Positions 13,871-24,013 of a stretch of 64,000 nucleotides of DNA are shown piece after piece (the stretch's first letter is position 1; the number at the start of each line of letters is the position of its first letter). Source of the DNA: Dichetophora obliterata (lineage: Eukaryota > Arthropoda > Insecta > Diptera > Sciomyzidae). Where the stretch lies: the NCBI GenBank assembly GCA_963920525.1, contig OY986439.1:24874819-24938818 (forward strand), given 5' to 3'. The notes under the pieces were generated by a model, which saw nothing but the letters and a program-made list of their open reading frames with translations, did not search any database and was not told the origin of the DNA. Made by a program: the position numbers and the translations under genes.

Positions 13871-14171
13871 AAATATACGAATAAATGATAGATATTATTC
13901 ATGTATACCAGAATTTTGGAGAGCATCATGTTACTTTATGCTAAGGAACACATGCCCCTAATTTGAACGTTCCAGCAGAATAACGACCTAAAACACACTT
14001 TCAGACCAGTGTTGCCATGTGCCTTTCACCATTTACTATTGAATGGATTTCAAATCCCCCTTAAATTCCCCTAAATTTTTTTTATCGAAAAACATACAAA
14101 AATTTCATACGGGGCAACTGAAAAGTAATGCAACTGCAATGCAAGCCTATGCATTTAACCCTCCGTGTGGT

Positions 14172-15495
14172 AAGTTAGTAAATGGTGTTTTTTTATAGAG
14201 TAATACAACTTTGAGTTGGTATCACAGCTTTATTTGACCACCCATTTAACAGTTGATAGTTGTTTTTTGTTTAGTTTGCTTTGACATTTTATTATAAATC
14301 GACTTACACCAGAGCAACGCGTGCAAATTGTGGAAATTTTTAATAAAAATGATGGTTCTGTTCGTCAAACTTATCGTGCTCTTCGTCCATTTTATGGCGT
14401 ACATAATCGTCCTTCAGAGCTGCTAGTGCGAAGAACAATATATCGTTTTTGGACCACATTTACTGTTACTGATATTGTGCATCCCGTGAGACGCCGAACA
14501 GTGCGCACTGAAGAACCTGCATCCGCTGTACAGGAAGGCATTGAAGATGATCCTAATCAATCAATTCGTCGCCATTCTCAGCAACTGGATTTGTGTCCTT
14601 CCACTTTATGGAATATTTTACGAAAAGATCTTGGCTTAAAAACTTTCAAGATTCAACTTGTGCAGGAGTTAAAGCCAAACGACCATCGTATGCGCCGCCA
14701 ATTCGGCGAATGGGCTGAAGCACAAATTGATATTGATTTTGAATTTCCATGGAAAATTTTATTTTCCGATGAAGCCCATTTTTGGTTGAATGGGTACGTA
14801 AATAAACGGAATTGTCGTATTTGGAGTGAGGAGAATCTACAAGCTTTTGTCGAAACACCATTACATTCACAGAAAATTACTGTTAGGTGCGCTTTATGGG
14901 CTGGCGGAGTCATTGGCCCATATGTCTTCAAAAACGATGGCGGTCAGAATGTTACTGCCAATGGTGAACGGTATAGGAACATGATTGAAAGTTTTTTCGA
15001 ACCTCAATTAGCTGGCATTAATCTTGCTGATATGTGGTTCCAACAGGACGGAGCCACATGCCACACAGCGGGCGCTACAATTGATTTACTCAAGGAAACT
15101 ATTGACGAAAAAATAATATCACGAAATGGCCCAATTAATTGGCCCTCAAGATTGTGTGATTTAACCCCATTGGATTATTTTCTTTGAGGTTATGTAAAGT
15201 CACTTGTCTACGTCGATAAACCACAAACAATTGAACACCTGGAAATCAACACTCGAAGAGTTATCGGCGAGATACGGCCGCAAATGCTGCGAAAAGTTAG
15301 GGAAAATTGGTGTTCCAGATTGCGCCTTGTACGCGCCAGCAATGGCGGTCACATGGCCAAAATCATATTTAAGCATTAATGTCAGAAAATTTTCTATCCA
15401 ATAAAGCCCGTTTCATTGATATTTAGAATATATTACTCTCTTTTATTATGATTTGAATTCGTATCACTCTATAAAAAATACACTTCATTTACCTA
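14172..15495 (+). mobile_element. mariner-like element (D,D41D) inserted near the piggyBac-like left end
   Basis: The left end around 14176-14210 (TAGTAAATG...TTTTATAGAGTAATAC) and the right end around 15456-15495 (GTATCACTCTATAAAA...CATTTACCTA) are imperfect inverted repeats framing the transposase pseudogene at 14294-15379. The exact tips are uncertain. TA dinucleotides stand near both ends, but the bases outside the right end do not simply continue those outside the left end: the right flank has about 13 extra bases of piggyBac-like terminus. The site was therefore rearranged or duplicated after insertion. Confidence 0.65.
14294..15379 (+). pseudogene. mariner (D,D41D, rosa-type) transposase, one nonsense codon
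   Basis: This would be a cut-and-paste transposase. The frame reads NRLTPEQRVQIVEIF at the start, then helix-turn-helix regions (about residues 10-55 and 85-110), then the DDE domain. The acidic triad is present: D in FSDEAHF, D in FQQDGATCHT and the last D of CDLTPLDYF, with 41 residues between the second and third acids. Two lesions are visible. The expected ATG before NRLTPEQ is ATA (14294), and a TGA at 15185-15187 sits where sister copies have W (YFLWGY). After that stop the same frame continues with GYVKSLVYVDKP to a TAA ending at 15379. The total is about 361 codons, close to the sister copies. AATAAA lies just downstream. Called a recent pseudogene. Confidence 0.88.
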
Positions 15496-15893
15496 CGCGC
15501 TGTGGCTAGTGTAACGATATCGTCAAATCCATTTTTTAGCCCCTTCAAAAATAATTTTTGAGCAAAATTTTTTAAGGTTTTAGATAAACATTTCAGTTAT
15601 AGGAAAAAAAGTGTCTTGGCCAAAAGGTGCACTCAGTTTTGCGCCAAAAATTTTGGAATAGCCGAAAACGAGCTTTTTTTAAATTTCTAGTCCAAAATTT
15701 ATATCTCCGGCCCTAATTGAAATTAAGGAAAAATATTGTAGGGATTTAAGCTTCATATATGTGCCTTAAAAAAAAGCTACCCAAATTTGGCTCCATTCCA
15801 AAAACCACCCCTTTTTATTGGATAAACACCCCCCTAGGGGCATTTAATATTCAAAAAAGATATTAGAATTTTGAAAAAAATTATTTTTACTCC
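15496..15893. other. Interior of the piggyBac-like element, non-coding
   Basis: This opens with a copy of the subterminal phrase CTGTGGCTAGTGTAACGATA. The rest is AT-rich, with GGCCAAAAGGTGCACTC and CCCCCCTAGGGGC tracts, and shows no gene. Confidence 0.5.
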
Positions 15894-15900
15894 TTTTTTC

Positions 15901-16181
15901 CAGAGAGTATAGATAATATAGAGGTTCTAATTCGAAGTTAACTCAACTGAGGTTGTACATGCGTCCGGAGGATAGAATAACAAAACAAAAATAATTATGC
16001 TTTTGCCTCAGCAGTTGCTTCATGCGCACTTATAGAAAAGTAAAGGCAGCGTCAAAATGATTTTTGAGGCACAGCATAATTATTATTTTTTTTTTCTATT
16101 CTCCGGACGCTTGTTCAATCCGAATTGAGTGAAATCACATTCGAAGTCGAACCGACACCTCTATATTATTTATACTCTCTG
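15901..16181. mobile_element. 281-bp hAT-like MITE, copy 1
   Basis: The ends are CAGAGAGTATAGATAATATA and an inverted counterpart ending TATTATTTATACTCTCTG. The 7-bp direct repeat TTTTTTC flanks both sides (15894-15900 and 16182-16188). The whole body folds back on itself: GCGTCCGGAG at about 15962 pairs with CTCCGGACGC at about 16102, and TAATTATGCTTTTGCCTCAG pairs with an inverted GAGGCACAGCATAATTATTA. CAG at the tip suggests a hAT-type parent. It has no coding capacity. A second copy lies at 37354-37637. Confidence 0.85.
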
Positions 16182-16188
16182 TTTTTTC

Positions 16189-18060
16189 TACACATAAATG
16201 TCCAACTAATTGACATTTGACCAAATGTCATTGACTAATTGACTAATTAACTAAACTAAACTACACCTAATTGTTTGTTGTATACACACAAACACGTTTT
16301 TTCAACGTTTTTTGTAGTTAAAAAAAAAAAATTTTGATTTGAAGAAAAAAACACAAATTTCGGACTCTTTTCTTTGGTCACAAACACGTGTTTTTTATGT
16401 TGCATTCATTTGTACATTATAAAAGTAAAAAATATGACGAAATTACCTCATTTGGAGCAAAAATAATAAGATTTTTACTTACCAGAAATAGTAAAAAAAA
16501 TCACGTCCTGTGGCTACTGTAACGATTTCGTAGTCGGTCCAACTTTGCACTCACAGTATGGACAAACGGACAAACGGCTAAACCAAAACTGACGCGGCTT
16601 GGCAGGTGTTCATATATAGATTCCAAGTATTTTTAGGAGGAGATACCAACCGTCGCACAGAGGGTTTAAATTGAAAAAAGTGTAGATTAATTGAAAAATG
16701 AAAATTTATTTTTTTGAAAATTTTTACTGCTCATTTAAAGAGCACAAAATTGTACATCACTACTGAAAATTTCAATATTATATGTTGTTTACTTTTTCTG
16801 CTGCATAGCTATAAAATTGAGAAATTTTTCGTTACCTTGCGATCAGTTCAAAAAATTGAAATTTGACATAGTTCAAAAATTATTATTTCTTTTTGTACAT
16901 CAAAAGTGATTTTTTCATTATGAAACCTTCAACTTTAGATATTTAAGCATTATTAAAAAAAAAGGGTTAAAAATAATTGTGTAGAAATATGAAAAAAAAA
17001 AATTTTTTAAATATGTCAAAATATGCACTATTTTCGAAATATATGTGGAGTTTTAAATAAGAATACCGTATCACCAAGTAGAAATGAAAATTTTGTTTTA
17101 AACTTCAATATCTAAGCTTCCATATTTAACAATAAAAAGTTTCTCGTTTTTATCCGAATCTTTTTTATTTCAAAAATCGTGATAAAAGTCACTCTTACAA
17201 AAACAAAGACTCTTGTCTTTAATTTGTTTTGTCATGTGACAATGATGAAAGTGACGAGGTCGATGCAACGGAGTATGACGACTTTGGACATCAGGAGGAA
17301 TATTAACAAATTTATAAATTTCTTGCTACTCGTAGATAGTATGTATTGTTATGAATTTTTTTTAAAAAAAAAGTAATAAGGAATGATTTTCGACTGGGTC
17401 GAAGTTTTGAACTTTTTATTATATTGGTAACGTCACTTTGTATGGACGATAGGCGTGGTTTTTTCCAACTTCTCCGAATTTCAAATTCAGAATGCATTTT
17501 AATTATTAAAATAATTTATATTATGCAGTGAATTAATTTATGAGGAATCTATGAAGGTTTTTCGATTTAGATGACGTCATTATGTACGGAAAGTTGGCGT
17601 GGTTTTCATCTGATCTTGCCGAATTTCGTAACTCGAATTTATATTGTAGAGGAAAACTTACGTGCAAAATTTCATAGAATTTTTTTAATTTTTGTAGATT
17701 TTGAAGAGATTTTATGTTTAAAATAAAGTCACTCTGTATCGGAGGTAGGCGTGGTTTTCAACCGATTTGGCTCATTTTTTTAAACTAATCTTTAAATTTT
17801 AGATACAAGCTTAAATATCTACTTTCATGACGATAGCTTCAAAATTACGACTTTAATCATATCGAAAGACGGACAGACGCACGTACGGACAGAATTTTTT
17901 TCTTATTTGTACCCAATCTAACTAAAACTAAAGTCAAAAATTCCCTCCGACTTCTAGGTGAAGTAACCTCCATTTTTTTGGGATTTAAACCTACTGTGCG
18001 TCGCCCATTGCACATGTTTGAGATACAGCTATGTCGTAAAAAGTATGGTGACGATATCGT
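16189..18060. repeat. Degenerate non-coding repeats inside the piggyBac-like element
   Basis: No gene seen. Between about 17430 and 17800 a ~145-150-bp motif recurs three times: GTCACTTTGTATGGACGAT at 17432, GTCATTATGTACGGAAAG at 17575 and GTCACTCTGTATCGGAGG at 17728. Each is followed by GGCGTGGTTTT and a CCGAATTT-like box. A related piece, GACGTCACTTCGTATTTCGG, is found at about 22506. The phrase GACGGACAGACGCACGTACGG at about 17870 resembles a common fly intronic or TE repeat. Confidence 0.5.
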
Positions 18061-18308
18061 TACACTAACCACACGGAGGGTTAAAGGGTGAGCTATTGCA
18101 CATCTTTAACAAGGGCAGAAAGTTGCTTCATAGTTCTCAATTGTCTAATATAAAATGGATATTAAAACTAAGTTTTACTTTTGAAAGGAGGCTCCATCTC
18201 CTACTTTTTTATATATTTTTGGCATATTTTTTTCCATATAATTTTTTTTCTAAAAAATTAAAGAACCAAGGCATGCGCCTTATACAAAAACCGTTTGGTC
18301 TTTGACCT

Positions 18309-18432
18309 GAAAGGAAAAAGATAGATTATTAGAGGAAGAATTGATTGAAGCCACACGTGAATTATTGATTAGGCGGAACAAACTTGAAAGACAATTTGAA
18401 TTGCTCACATCAGAGGCTAGTGTTATGCCTTA
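18309..18432 (+). pseudogene. 43-codon coiled-coil-like fragment, unidentified
   Basis: After a TGA the plus frame reads KEKDRLLEEELIEATREL, then a basic LLIRRNKLERQFELL stretch, and ends at TAA. The composition (E/K/R/L heptads) is unlike the F/I/Y-rich noise elsewhere in the window and suggests a remnant of a coding exon, perhaps from the enclosing element or from a DNA-binding adaptor protein. I do not recognise a family. It has no start codon and no continuation in nearby frames. Confidence 0.3.
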
Positions 18433-18532
18433 ACCTCGGCAAGTATTTCCAGCCCTCAGTTGCTCCTGTACTTTAATTCAACATTTTCCACAATTTAGCT
18501 GTGGATTTTTTGTTTCAACAATTCTAAAATAT

Positions 18533-18592
18533 TCGGATTCAAACCGGTGACTTCTGAGTTGATAGGCTAGTGCACTCTTCACTAGACTACAA
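18533..18592 (-). repeat. tRNA-like SINE fragment
   Basis: On the minus strand an A-box-like TAGTCTAGTGAAGAGTG is followed about 30 bp later by a B-box-like GGTTTGAATCC, the spacing of an internal Pol III promoter. The acceptor arm does not close, so I read it as a tRNA-derived SINE piece and not as a tRNA gene. Confidence 0.5.
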
Positions 18593-18599
18593 AGACCGA

Positions 18600-19735
18600 C
18601 TTGCTTTGTTTTTAGTTTTTACACAGACTCAATCAATTGCAAGTAAAGCGCGAAGAAAGTTTGAAGTGAAGTGGGAAATGATTGGTAACTAATTTTAAGT
18701 GCTGCTTAATTCAGCTGTTTTTATAAATTGTTGCCGAAATACCCAAGAATTCAGATATCTTCTTTTCTTAAATTTTTACATTATTTTAAGGAAAAGTAAG
18801 AAAACTTTATTTCCAAAGGTTAATTTTTCAAAAATCCCTAAAAAACTCCTAAAAACATTAAATCTCCGTAAAAAACCCTAAAGATTCATTGTCCCTAAAA
18901 TCCTTCAACGCAGTTAAAAAACCTCTTATTCTAGGGGGAAATCGCCTAACCTGGCAACACTGTACCCGACTTACAAAGGATTGGTTTGAAGGTAAAAATA
19001 TCAACTTGCTTGACTGGCCAAGTCAACCACTGGGCTTAAATTCCATAGAAAACTTTTTAAAACCTGCCAACTAACCCATTTAGTACCAGGCTTCAAAGCT
19101 GTTTTAATTTCTTAACGACGTTTTCATGGCTAGTTAGAAATAGGCTAAAAGTCCTTTTTGGACATATTTTTTGTTTACTCGTGATTTTCCGGAAAATTGC
19201 TGGCCGAGATCTCGATCATTGGGATTATTCCATGAGCAATAAATTTCCTATGTGTAGAATAATACGAAATATAATAAATGTAATTTTCAACAAAGTTAAT
19301 TAATAAAACAGGTTACTTAAGATAAGATGCAGCAAGTAAATAAGATTACAAAAAAAAATCATTTGGTTAATATTTTTATAATTTTTTATTTATTAAATAT
19401 TTAAAACGTGGTAGGTCGTAATATTTTATTTAAAATTTTTGTGATAGGTCTTCAAACATTGAATCAAAACATTACATTGAGCGCAAGTGTAGGCAGTATG
19501 CTTCTTGCACATTTTACGAATACCCCAGTGGGCATTTTAGCTAGCGATACGCAAAAGAATGCATGCTAATAGTGCTCTTATTGGCGTCAATATACCTTCC
19601 ATGATCGCTGCATTGATGAGTGCTTCTGTAAGGCCTACCTTTTGAAGGTTTGGAGTCTTTTCCTGTTATTTTATATAAACAAATTTTTTTAATAATTTTT
19701 TAAAAAATTATTTAAAAAATATTTTTTTTTTGTCC
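18600..19735. other. Non-coding stretch
   Basis: No gene seen. Includes the right end of the possible hAT-like element (to 18962). Short open frames lack any family similarity. Confidence 0.5.
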
Positions 19736-19737
19736 GA

Positions 19738-19796
19738 GTTGGGACGCGAACCCAGGTCTCCGAAATCTAACACATTGCATATCACATTATATGAAA
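19738..19796 (-). repeat. tRNA-like SINE fragment
   Basis: The minus strand reads AATGTGATATGCAATGTG, then TTAGATTTCGGAGACCT, then GGGTTCGCGTCCC, which is a good B box. The A-box part is weak, and acceptor pairing is absent. Confidence 0.5.
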
Positions 19797-19940
19797 ACTT
19801 TTATATGAACAAATTCTAAGTCTTTTCTATTATTTTTGTATGAAGAAATTTACAAAAAAATTCCAAAAAATTTTTTAAATGGACAAAAAAATTTTTTAAA
19901 AAATGTAGATTTAAAAAAAATACAAATAAAATTTTTTTTG

Positions 19941-20090
19941 GGCTGAGCTGGGTTGCGAACCCGCGCTCTCGAAAACTTTCTTTCATTTGTAATGATGCAA
20001 AATAAGCTGAAGTTTATTAACAACTGAGGTGGAGGAGTGGGTAAGATGCCAGACCGGCAGCTGAGAGGACGCTGGTTCAAATCTGGAATT
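19941..20090. repeat. Back-to-back divergent tRNA-like modules
   Basis: On minus, 19941-19985 carries GAGAGCGCGGGTTCGCAACCC, a B-box-like half. On plus, 20020-20090 reads GTGGAGGAGTGGGTAAGATG (A-box-like), then CCAGACCGGCAGC, then GACGCTGGTTCAAATCTGG (B-box-like). The two point away from each other with about 35 bp between them. Neither folds into a complete cloverleaf, so they look like tRNA-derived SINE heads. The same divergent layout is seen at 59626-59777. Confidence 0.5.
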
Positions 20091-20360
20091 TGTCAAAAGT
20101 TTTTTTATTTCAAGTTTATTTTTATTGCTTTTCTTTCTAATGTACATTCTAAAGAAGGGCTTCTAGCAGGCTTCTTTAGAGTCGCGTTAGCGGAAGGCCT
20201 AAAAAATTTTCTCGTTTCATATAAAAAAGCTTATGGGCTTGGAAACGGGCACGGAAGGGCTAAGAAATCAATATGATGGCCTGCTAGAAGCGCTTCAAAG
20301 GCCTGCTTTTGCCCACTGGGACTGCGTATGCAGTGCCTTACATACACATACATTGTGCAT

Positions 20361-21826
20361 TAGGGCGTATCGAAAAATTTAGATCGTATTCTAAGAGGTC
20401 TCAAAAGTTGCATTAGGTGGTCAAAATCTCATAAAACAAAATTTTTAAAAAAAAATAAGTATGTCTTGCGCTCCCGCAAGGACAAAGTCGTTTTTTAAGA
20501 AAACCAGTAAAAAATCACGATCTCAAAATGCTTTGATTTTTGTAAGAAAAATTGCATTTGTCTTAAAGTAAAAGTAAATATAGACTTTAGCTTACAATTT
20601 TTTTTGCAAGCACGATGCCACTTTCGATTTTAACGAGATTCCACTTAAGGTACACAAGAGATAGCACAGAACTTTTAATTGTTATCTGTTTGTCTAAATT
20701 TTGGTGATATATATTATAGCTTTGGCGTTTTCCTTTAATTTGGCGAATCAATAATTTGCGTATTTTTTACATATGCATTTTCTTGTTTTTTAAAAATGTA
20801 AGCGTCAAAGCAATTTTTTTAAATTTTTCAAAAAAATTAGTATAGGGTTTAACATCTCGGACACCAAAAGTGGTACCGAAGATGATTTCCTTCATTTGGA
20901 TTGTTCAAATATTTCTGAACAACACCCTGTCTAAGAGTATCAATTTACAACACCAGGTTAAGACCACGATTTTTTTTTCTATTTCGATTTATTAAAAAAA
21001 TTTTTCTTCCTCAACTCAGCATTCACAAAAATGTTCTGAGCTTGCCATTTGATGGGTCTCAATTGACTTAACAATTGTTGTAAAGAAGTGTTTTGATGAA
21101 ATAATAATCATATAGGAGATATAAACAAAATTCTTACATTTCATGCTTGAAGGAACTTTTTTCAAATATCCAAATAGGGAAAAAAATCGTGGTCCTTTCC
21201 TTCTGTTTTAAAAAAGATATTTTTAGACAGTGTTTTTCGTTTAAAATTATTTGCAGAATCCGAATTGAGAAAATTATCTTCGTTACCACTTTTGGTGCCC
21301 GAGATATGAAACCTTAATTCATTTGTTTGAAAAGGTGAAAAAATTGCATTCAAGTATACATTTCTCAAAAACAAGAAAATGCATATGCAAAAAATATGCA
21401 AATTATTAATTCGCCAATTTTAAGAAAAACGCCAACACTATAACCAAAATCGCCAAAATTAAAACAATTAGATAGCAATCAAAAGTTCTGTGCTACCTCA
21501 AGTGTACATTTAGATTCAAATATCTTTCACACAGGACCTTGTGGGTAAAAATTGAGAGTGGCATCATGTTTGCCAAAACATTGTTAGTTAAAATCTATAT
21601 GTACTTTTGCTTCATGTCATTTGTAGTTTTTTATTACAAAAAATAAATCATTTTGAGATCGTGATTTTTTACTGTTTTTCTCAAAAAACAACTTTGTCTT
21701 TGCGGGAGAGGAAGAAATCCTTATTTTTTTCTAAATTTTTTTTTGAGAGATCTTGACCACCTAATGAAACTTTTGAGACCTCTTAGAATGTGAAATTAAA
21801 AAAAAATTTTAATTCAAAACGCTCTA
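20361..21826. mobile_element. 1.47-kb foldback element, TAGGGCG terminus, 8-bp duplication
   Basis: The two arms (about 20361-21080 and 21120-21826) are inverted repeats along most of their length. Examples are AAGAGGTCTCAAAAGTTGCA at about 20392 against its inverse near 21765, CAAAGTCGTTTTTTAAG near 20484 against the inverse near 21690, and ATGCATTTTCTTG near 20773 against the inverse near 21378. The tips are TAGGGCGTATCG and, inverted, TAGAGCGTTTTG. The flanking 8-mers TTGTGCAT (20353-20360) and TTGTGCTT (21827-21834) agree at 7 of 8 positions. No transposase is present, so it is a non-autonomous element related at its tips to those at 33174 and 45122. Confidence 0.8.
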
Positions 21827-21834
21827 TTGTGCTT

Positions 21835-22234
21835 ACTTTTATTTTGGGCAAAGATCGTGGCTTAATGAGCTAGCAGTCTATGAAATCATTGCTCATCACC
21901 AAGAATCTCCTCAACATTGGTTAAATTATCTAATTGCAATTCTCTATTGTCATCATCACTCCAACCCTCAATTATTTCCGAAATTTCGCTTGTACTCAAA
22001 CATTTAATTTGCGACAGTTTTTAGAAAATGAAACGGAATGAAAACACCATAAATCAATATCAATTATCCAACAAAAATGCTGTATAAATGGCGCGAATGG
22101 TGCAAAAATGTAGAAAAATGTAAAAAAAAATTAATAACGAATGACCTTCAACTGGACCGCAGTTAAAATCGTATTTTAATATATTTGATGTTTTAAATGT
22201 TGTAGTTTTTTTAATGATATAACTTTTATGTTAT
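21835..22234. other. Non-coding stretch
   Basis: No gene, RNA or repeat recognised. Confidence 0.5.
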
Positions 22235-22370
22235 GTTCACACTGAGAGCTAAATGCGTATTTAGAGCATTTACTAGAGATATTTGTCACTGTTACTCCTG
22301 CAACGAGTAAAGGGCCGTTCTGTTCGTAAATGTGGATTTCGTAAATGCGCATTTAGCTCTCAGTGTGAAC
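22235..22370. mobile_element. 136-bp palindromic MITE
   Basis: GTTCACACTGAGAGCTAAAT (extending to TGCG at 22257) is perfectly inverted at 22348-22370, giving a 23-bp perfect terminal inverted repeat. A second weaker pairing (GCATTTAC and GTAAATG) lies inside. The target duplication is not evident. It has no coding capacity. Confidence 0.65.
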
Positions 22371-22639
22371 AAAGCATTAAAGGGCGTACTTTTTATCCAA
22401 ATATTTCAAATTGGAAGCTCAGAGTTCATTTTAATTGTCAAAATTTATGTGTAAAATATCAAGTATAAACATAATTTTTTTTTGAGTTTTTTAAGGTTTT
22501 AGAATTGACGTCACTTCGTATTTCGGAGTTTGCAGTTTTTTCACCAAATTCCAAATTTTGAGTGCTTTGTCGAATTATAAATTTTTTCAAAATTTTAAGC
22601 CATTATAGCCACTTTTTTAATTTAATGATATTGTAATCG

Positions 22640-24013
22640 TGGCCAATGGAGCCGTTACAGAAAAAATCAAACTATGAAGTTATGTCTTGTTATTCAGCTC
22701 AAATTCGAAAGGATTTATTTGCGTTTAGAAAAAGATCATGGAATAATAAAATAAGTTCACTTGATAAGAAAGTAAGCCATTTTGGAACATTTGTAAGCTT
22801 ATGCGAAGAAAGAATAATCCGATCCCCCTTTGTGTCATAAAGGCAAGACTATTATTCTTAGTCAGGACAAATCCAACACACTTGCCTATAAATTCCTCGA
22901 AAACCACAAGGTATCTGTTAATTTATGCTCTCCCTTACCAGGAAAACATGGTAAATACAGTGGTGAACCAGTTTGGTGCGCTTTCTATACAGACTCAATT
23001 ATCGGTATATGACCCTAAATCTCTTATTAAGGATCTTCGCGAAGTTCCTTTAAAAAAGTCTTCCGGTCATGATGACATTAAAAATATTATGCTAAAATAT
23101 TTACCTAACATTGCAATTGTTTACATTACTTTTTTAATTAACTCTGCTTAAAGCTGCAATACTTTACAATTTCGTGAAAAGTAGCTAAAATAGTTCCAAT
23201 TCGTAAGCCAGGAAAGCCAGCCAATTTAGCCAAAAGTCCGACCTATCAGCCTCTTAAGCAGCTTTAGAAAAATTTTTAAAAAAGTTATTAAACTAAAATT
23301 GTCTGCGTATATTGACCAATAAAATATCATACCAAAAGAACAATATGGATTTAGACGGCTTTATTGCGCAACGCATCAAATAAAGCGTATTTGCAATCAT
23401 GTCTAAACAAATTTTAATGCAAAAAAAAAATCTACCGGGCTAATTCTGTTAGACGTCGAGAAAGCGTTCGATTCTGTATGGTATAAAGGTATAATTTAAA
23501 AGCTAATTACTTTTCAAATTACATTACATCTTATTAAACTAATTCAAAGTTTTCTGAACAACCGCTCTTACTGCGTATCTATAAATATTGAGTATTCTGA
23601 TATGATTGAGTTGCCCGCCGGTGCTCCTCAGGGATTCGTCATTGGACCCCTGCTTTTCATTATATTCTGTTCGGATTTTCCAAACAATAACAACTGTCAC
23701 TATGCTAATGATATTGGAATTTTCTATTCGCACGAATTCGGTCATGATATTGTGACGAATCTCCAAAGTGCACTCTGTAACTTCGCTGATTACCTAGAAA
23801 AATGGAAAATCAAAATAAATGCTGAGAAAACGCAAGCTATATTTTTCACGAGAAAAAGAAGTCATTGCTACTTGCCCTCCACTAACTTAAAACTACATAA
23901 TCACAGTATACCCTGGACAAATACCTTGGTGTAGTTCTTGATAATAAAGTACTCTTTCGCGAACATATAAGCCATATTAAAGACAAATAAATTATCGCCA
24001 TTAAGATGTTATA
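22640..24013 (+). pseudogene. jockey-like LINE ORF2 (reverse transcriptase), decayed, 5' part
   Basis: This is a relic of a non-LTR retrotransposon polymerase. Successive plus frames give the linker region (SWNNKISSLDKKVSHFGTF), RT motif 1 (KKSSGHDDIKNIMLKYLP), KIVPIRKPGKPANLAKSP, the QYGFRR and LLDVEKAFDSVW region, and GAPQGFVIGPLLF. The catalytic box normally reading YADD is YAND (HYANDIGIFY, near 23700), so an active-site D is lost. At least four frameshifts or stops break the frame. The endonuclease domain is absent, so it is 5'-truncated. The gene is cut at 24013 by a Helitron and resumes at 25744. Confidence 0.85.

Larger units (their letters stand above)
14159..18080. mobile_element. 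piggyBac-like element, TTAA-flanked, internally degraded
   Basis: A perfect 12-bp inverted repeat, CCCTCCGTGTGG at 14159-14170 and CCACACGGAGGG at 18069-18080, is flanked on both sides by TTAA (14155-14158 and 18081-18084). TTAA duplication with CCC-starting ends is the piggyBac signature. The 3.9-kb body has no piggyBac transposase. It contains a mariner close to its left end, a 281-bp MITE at 15901-16181 and diffuse repeats. The subterminal phrase TGTGG(C/T)TA(G/C)TGTAACGAT(A/T)TCG appears three times: 15500-15522 and 16508-16531 on plus, and just inside the right end on minus. Confidence 0.7.
14007..18962. mobile_element. Possible hAT-like element enclosing nested transposons
   Basis: CAGTGTTGCCA at 14007-14017 is matched by its exact inverse TGGCAACACTG at 18952-18962. 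Both ends lead into C-rich tracts of the CCCCCTTAAATTCCCC type. CAGTGTTGCC is a terminal sequence often seen in arthropod hAT elements. The flanking 8-mers TTTCAGAC and TACCCGAC agree at only five of eight positions, so the duplication is decayed or absent. Inside lie the TTAA-flanked element at 14159-18080 and a 43-codon coiled-coil-like scrap at 18309-18432. No recognisable hAT transposase remains. Confidence 0.45.

Noticed and set aside
12026..13929. Several 500-600-codon minus open frames (MLCYV repeats)
   Set aside because: They come from the ATGTT pentamer being open in all frames. There is no gene signal beyond the satellite.
14646..14931. Minus open frames of 74 and 92 codons
   Set aside because: They are antisense shadows of the mariner transposase.
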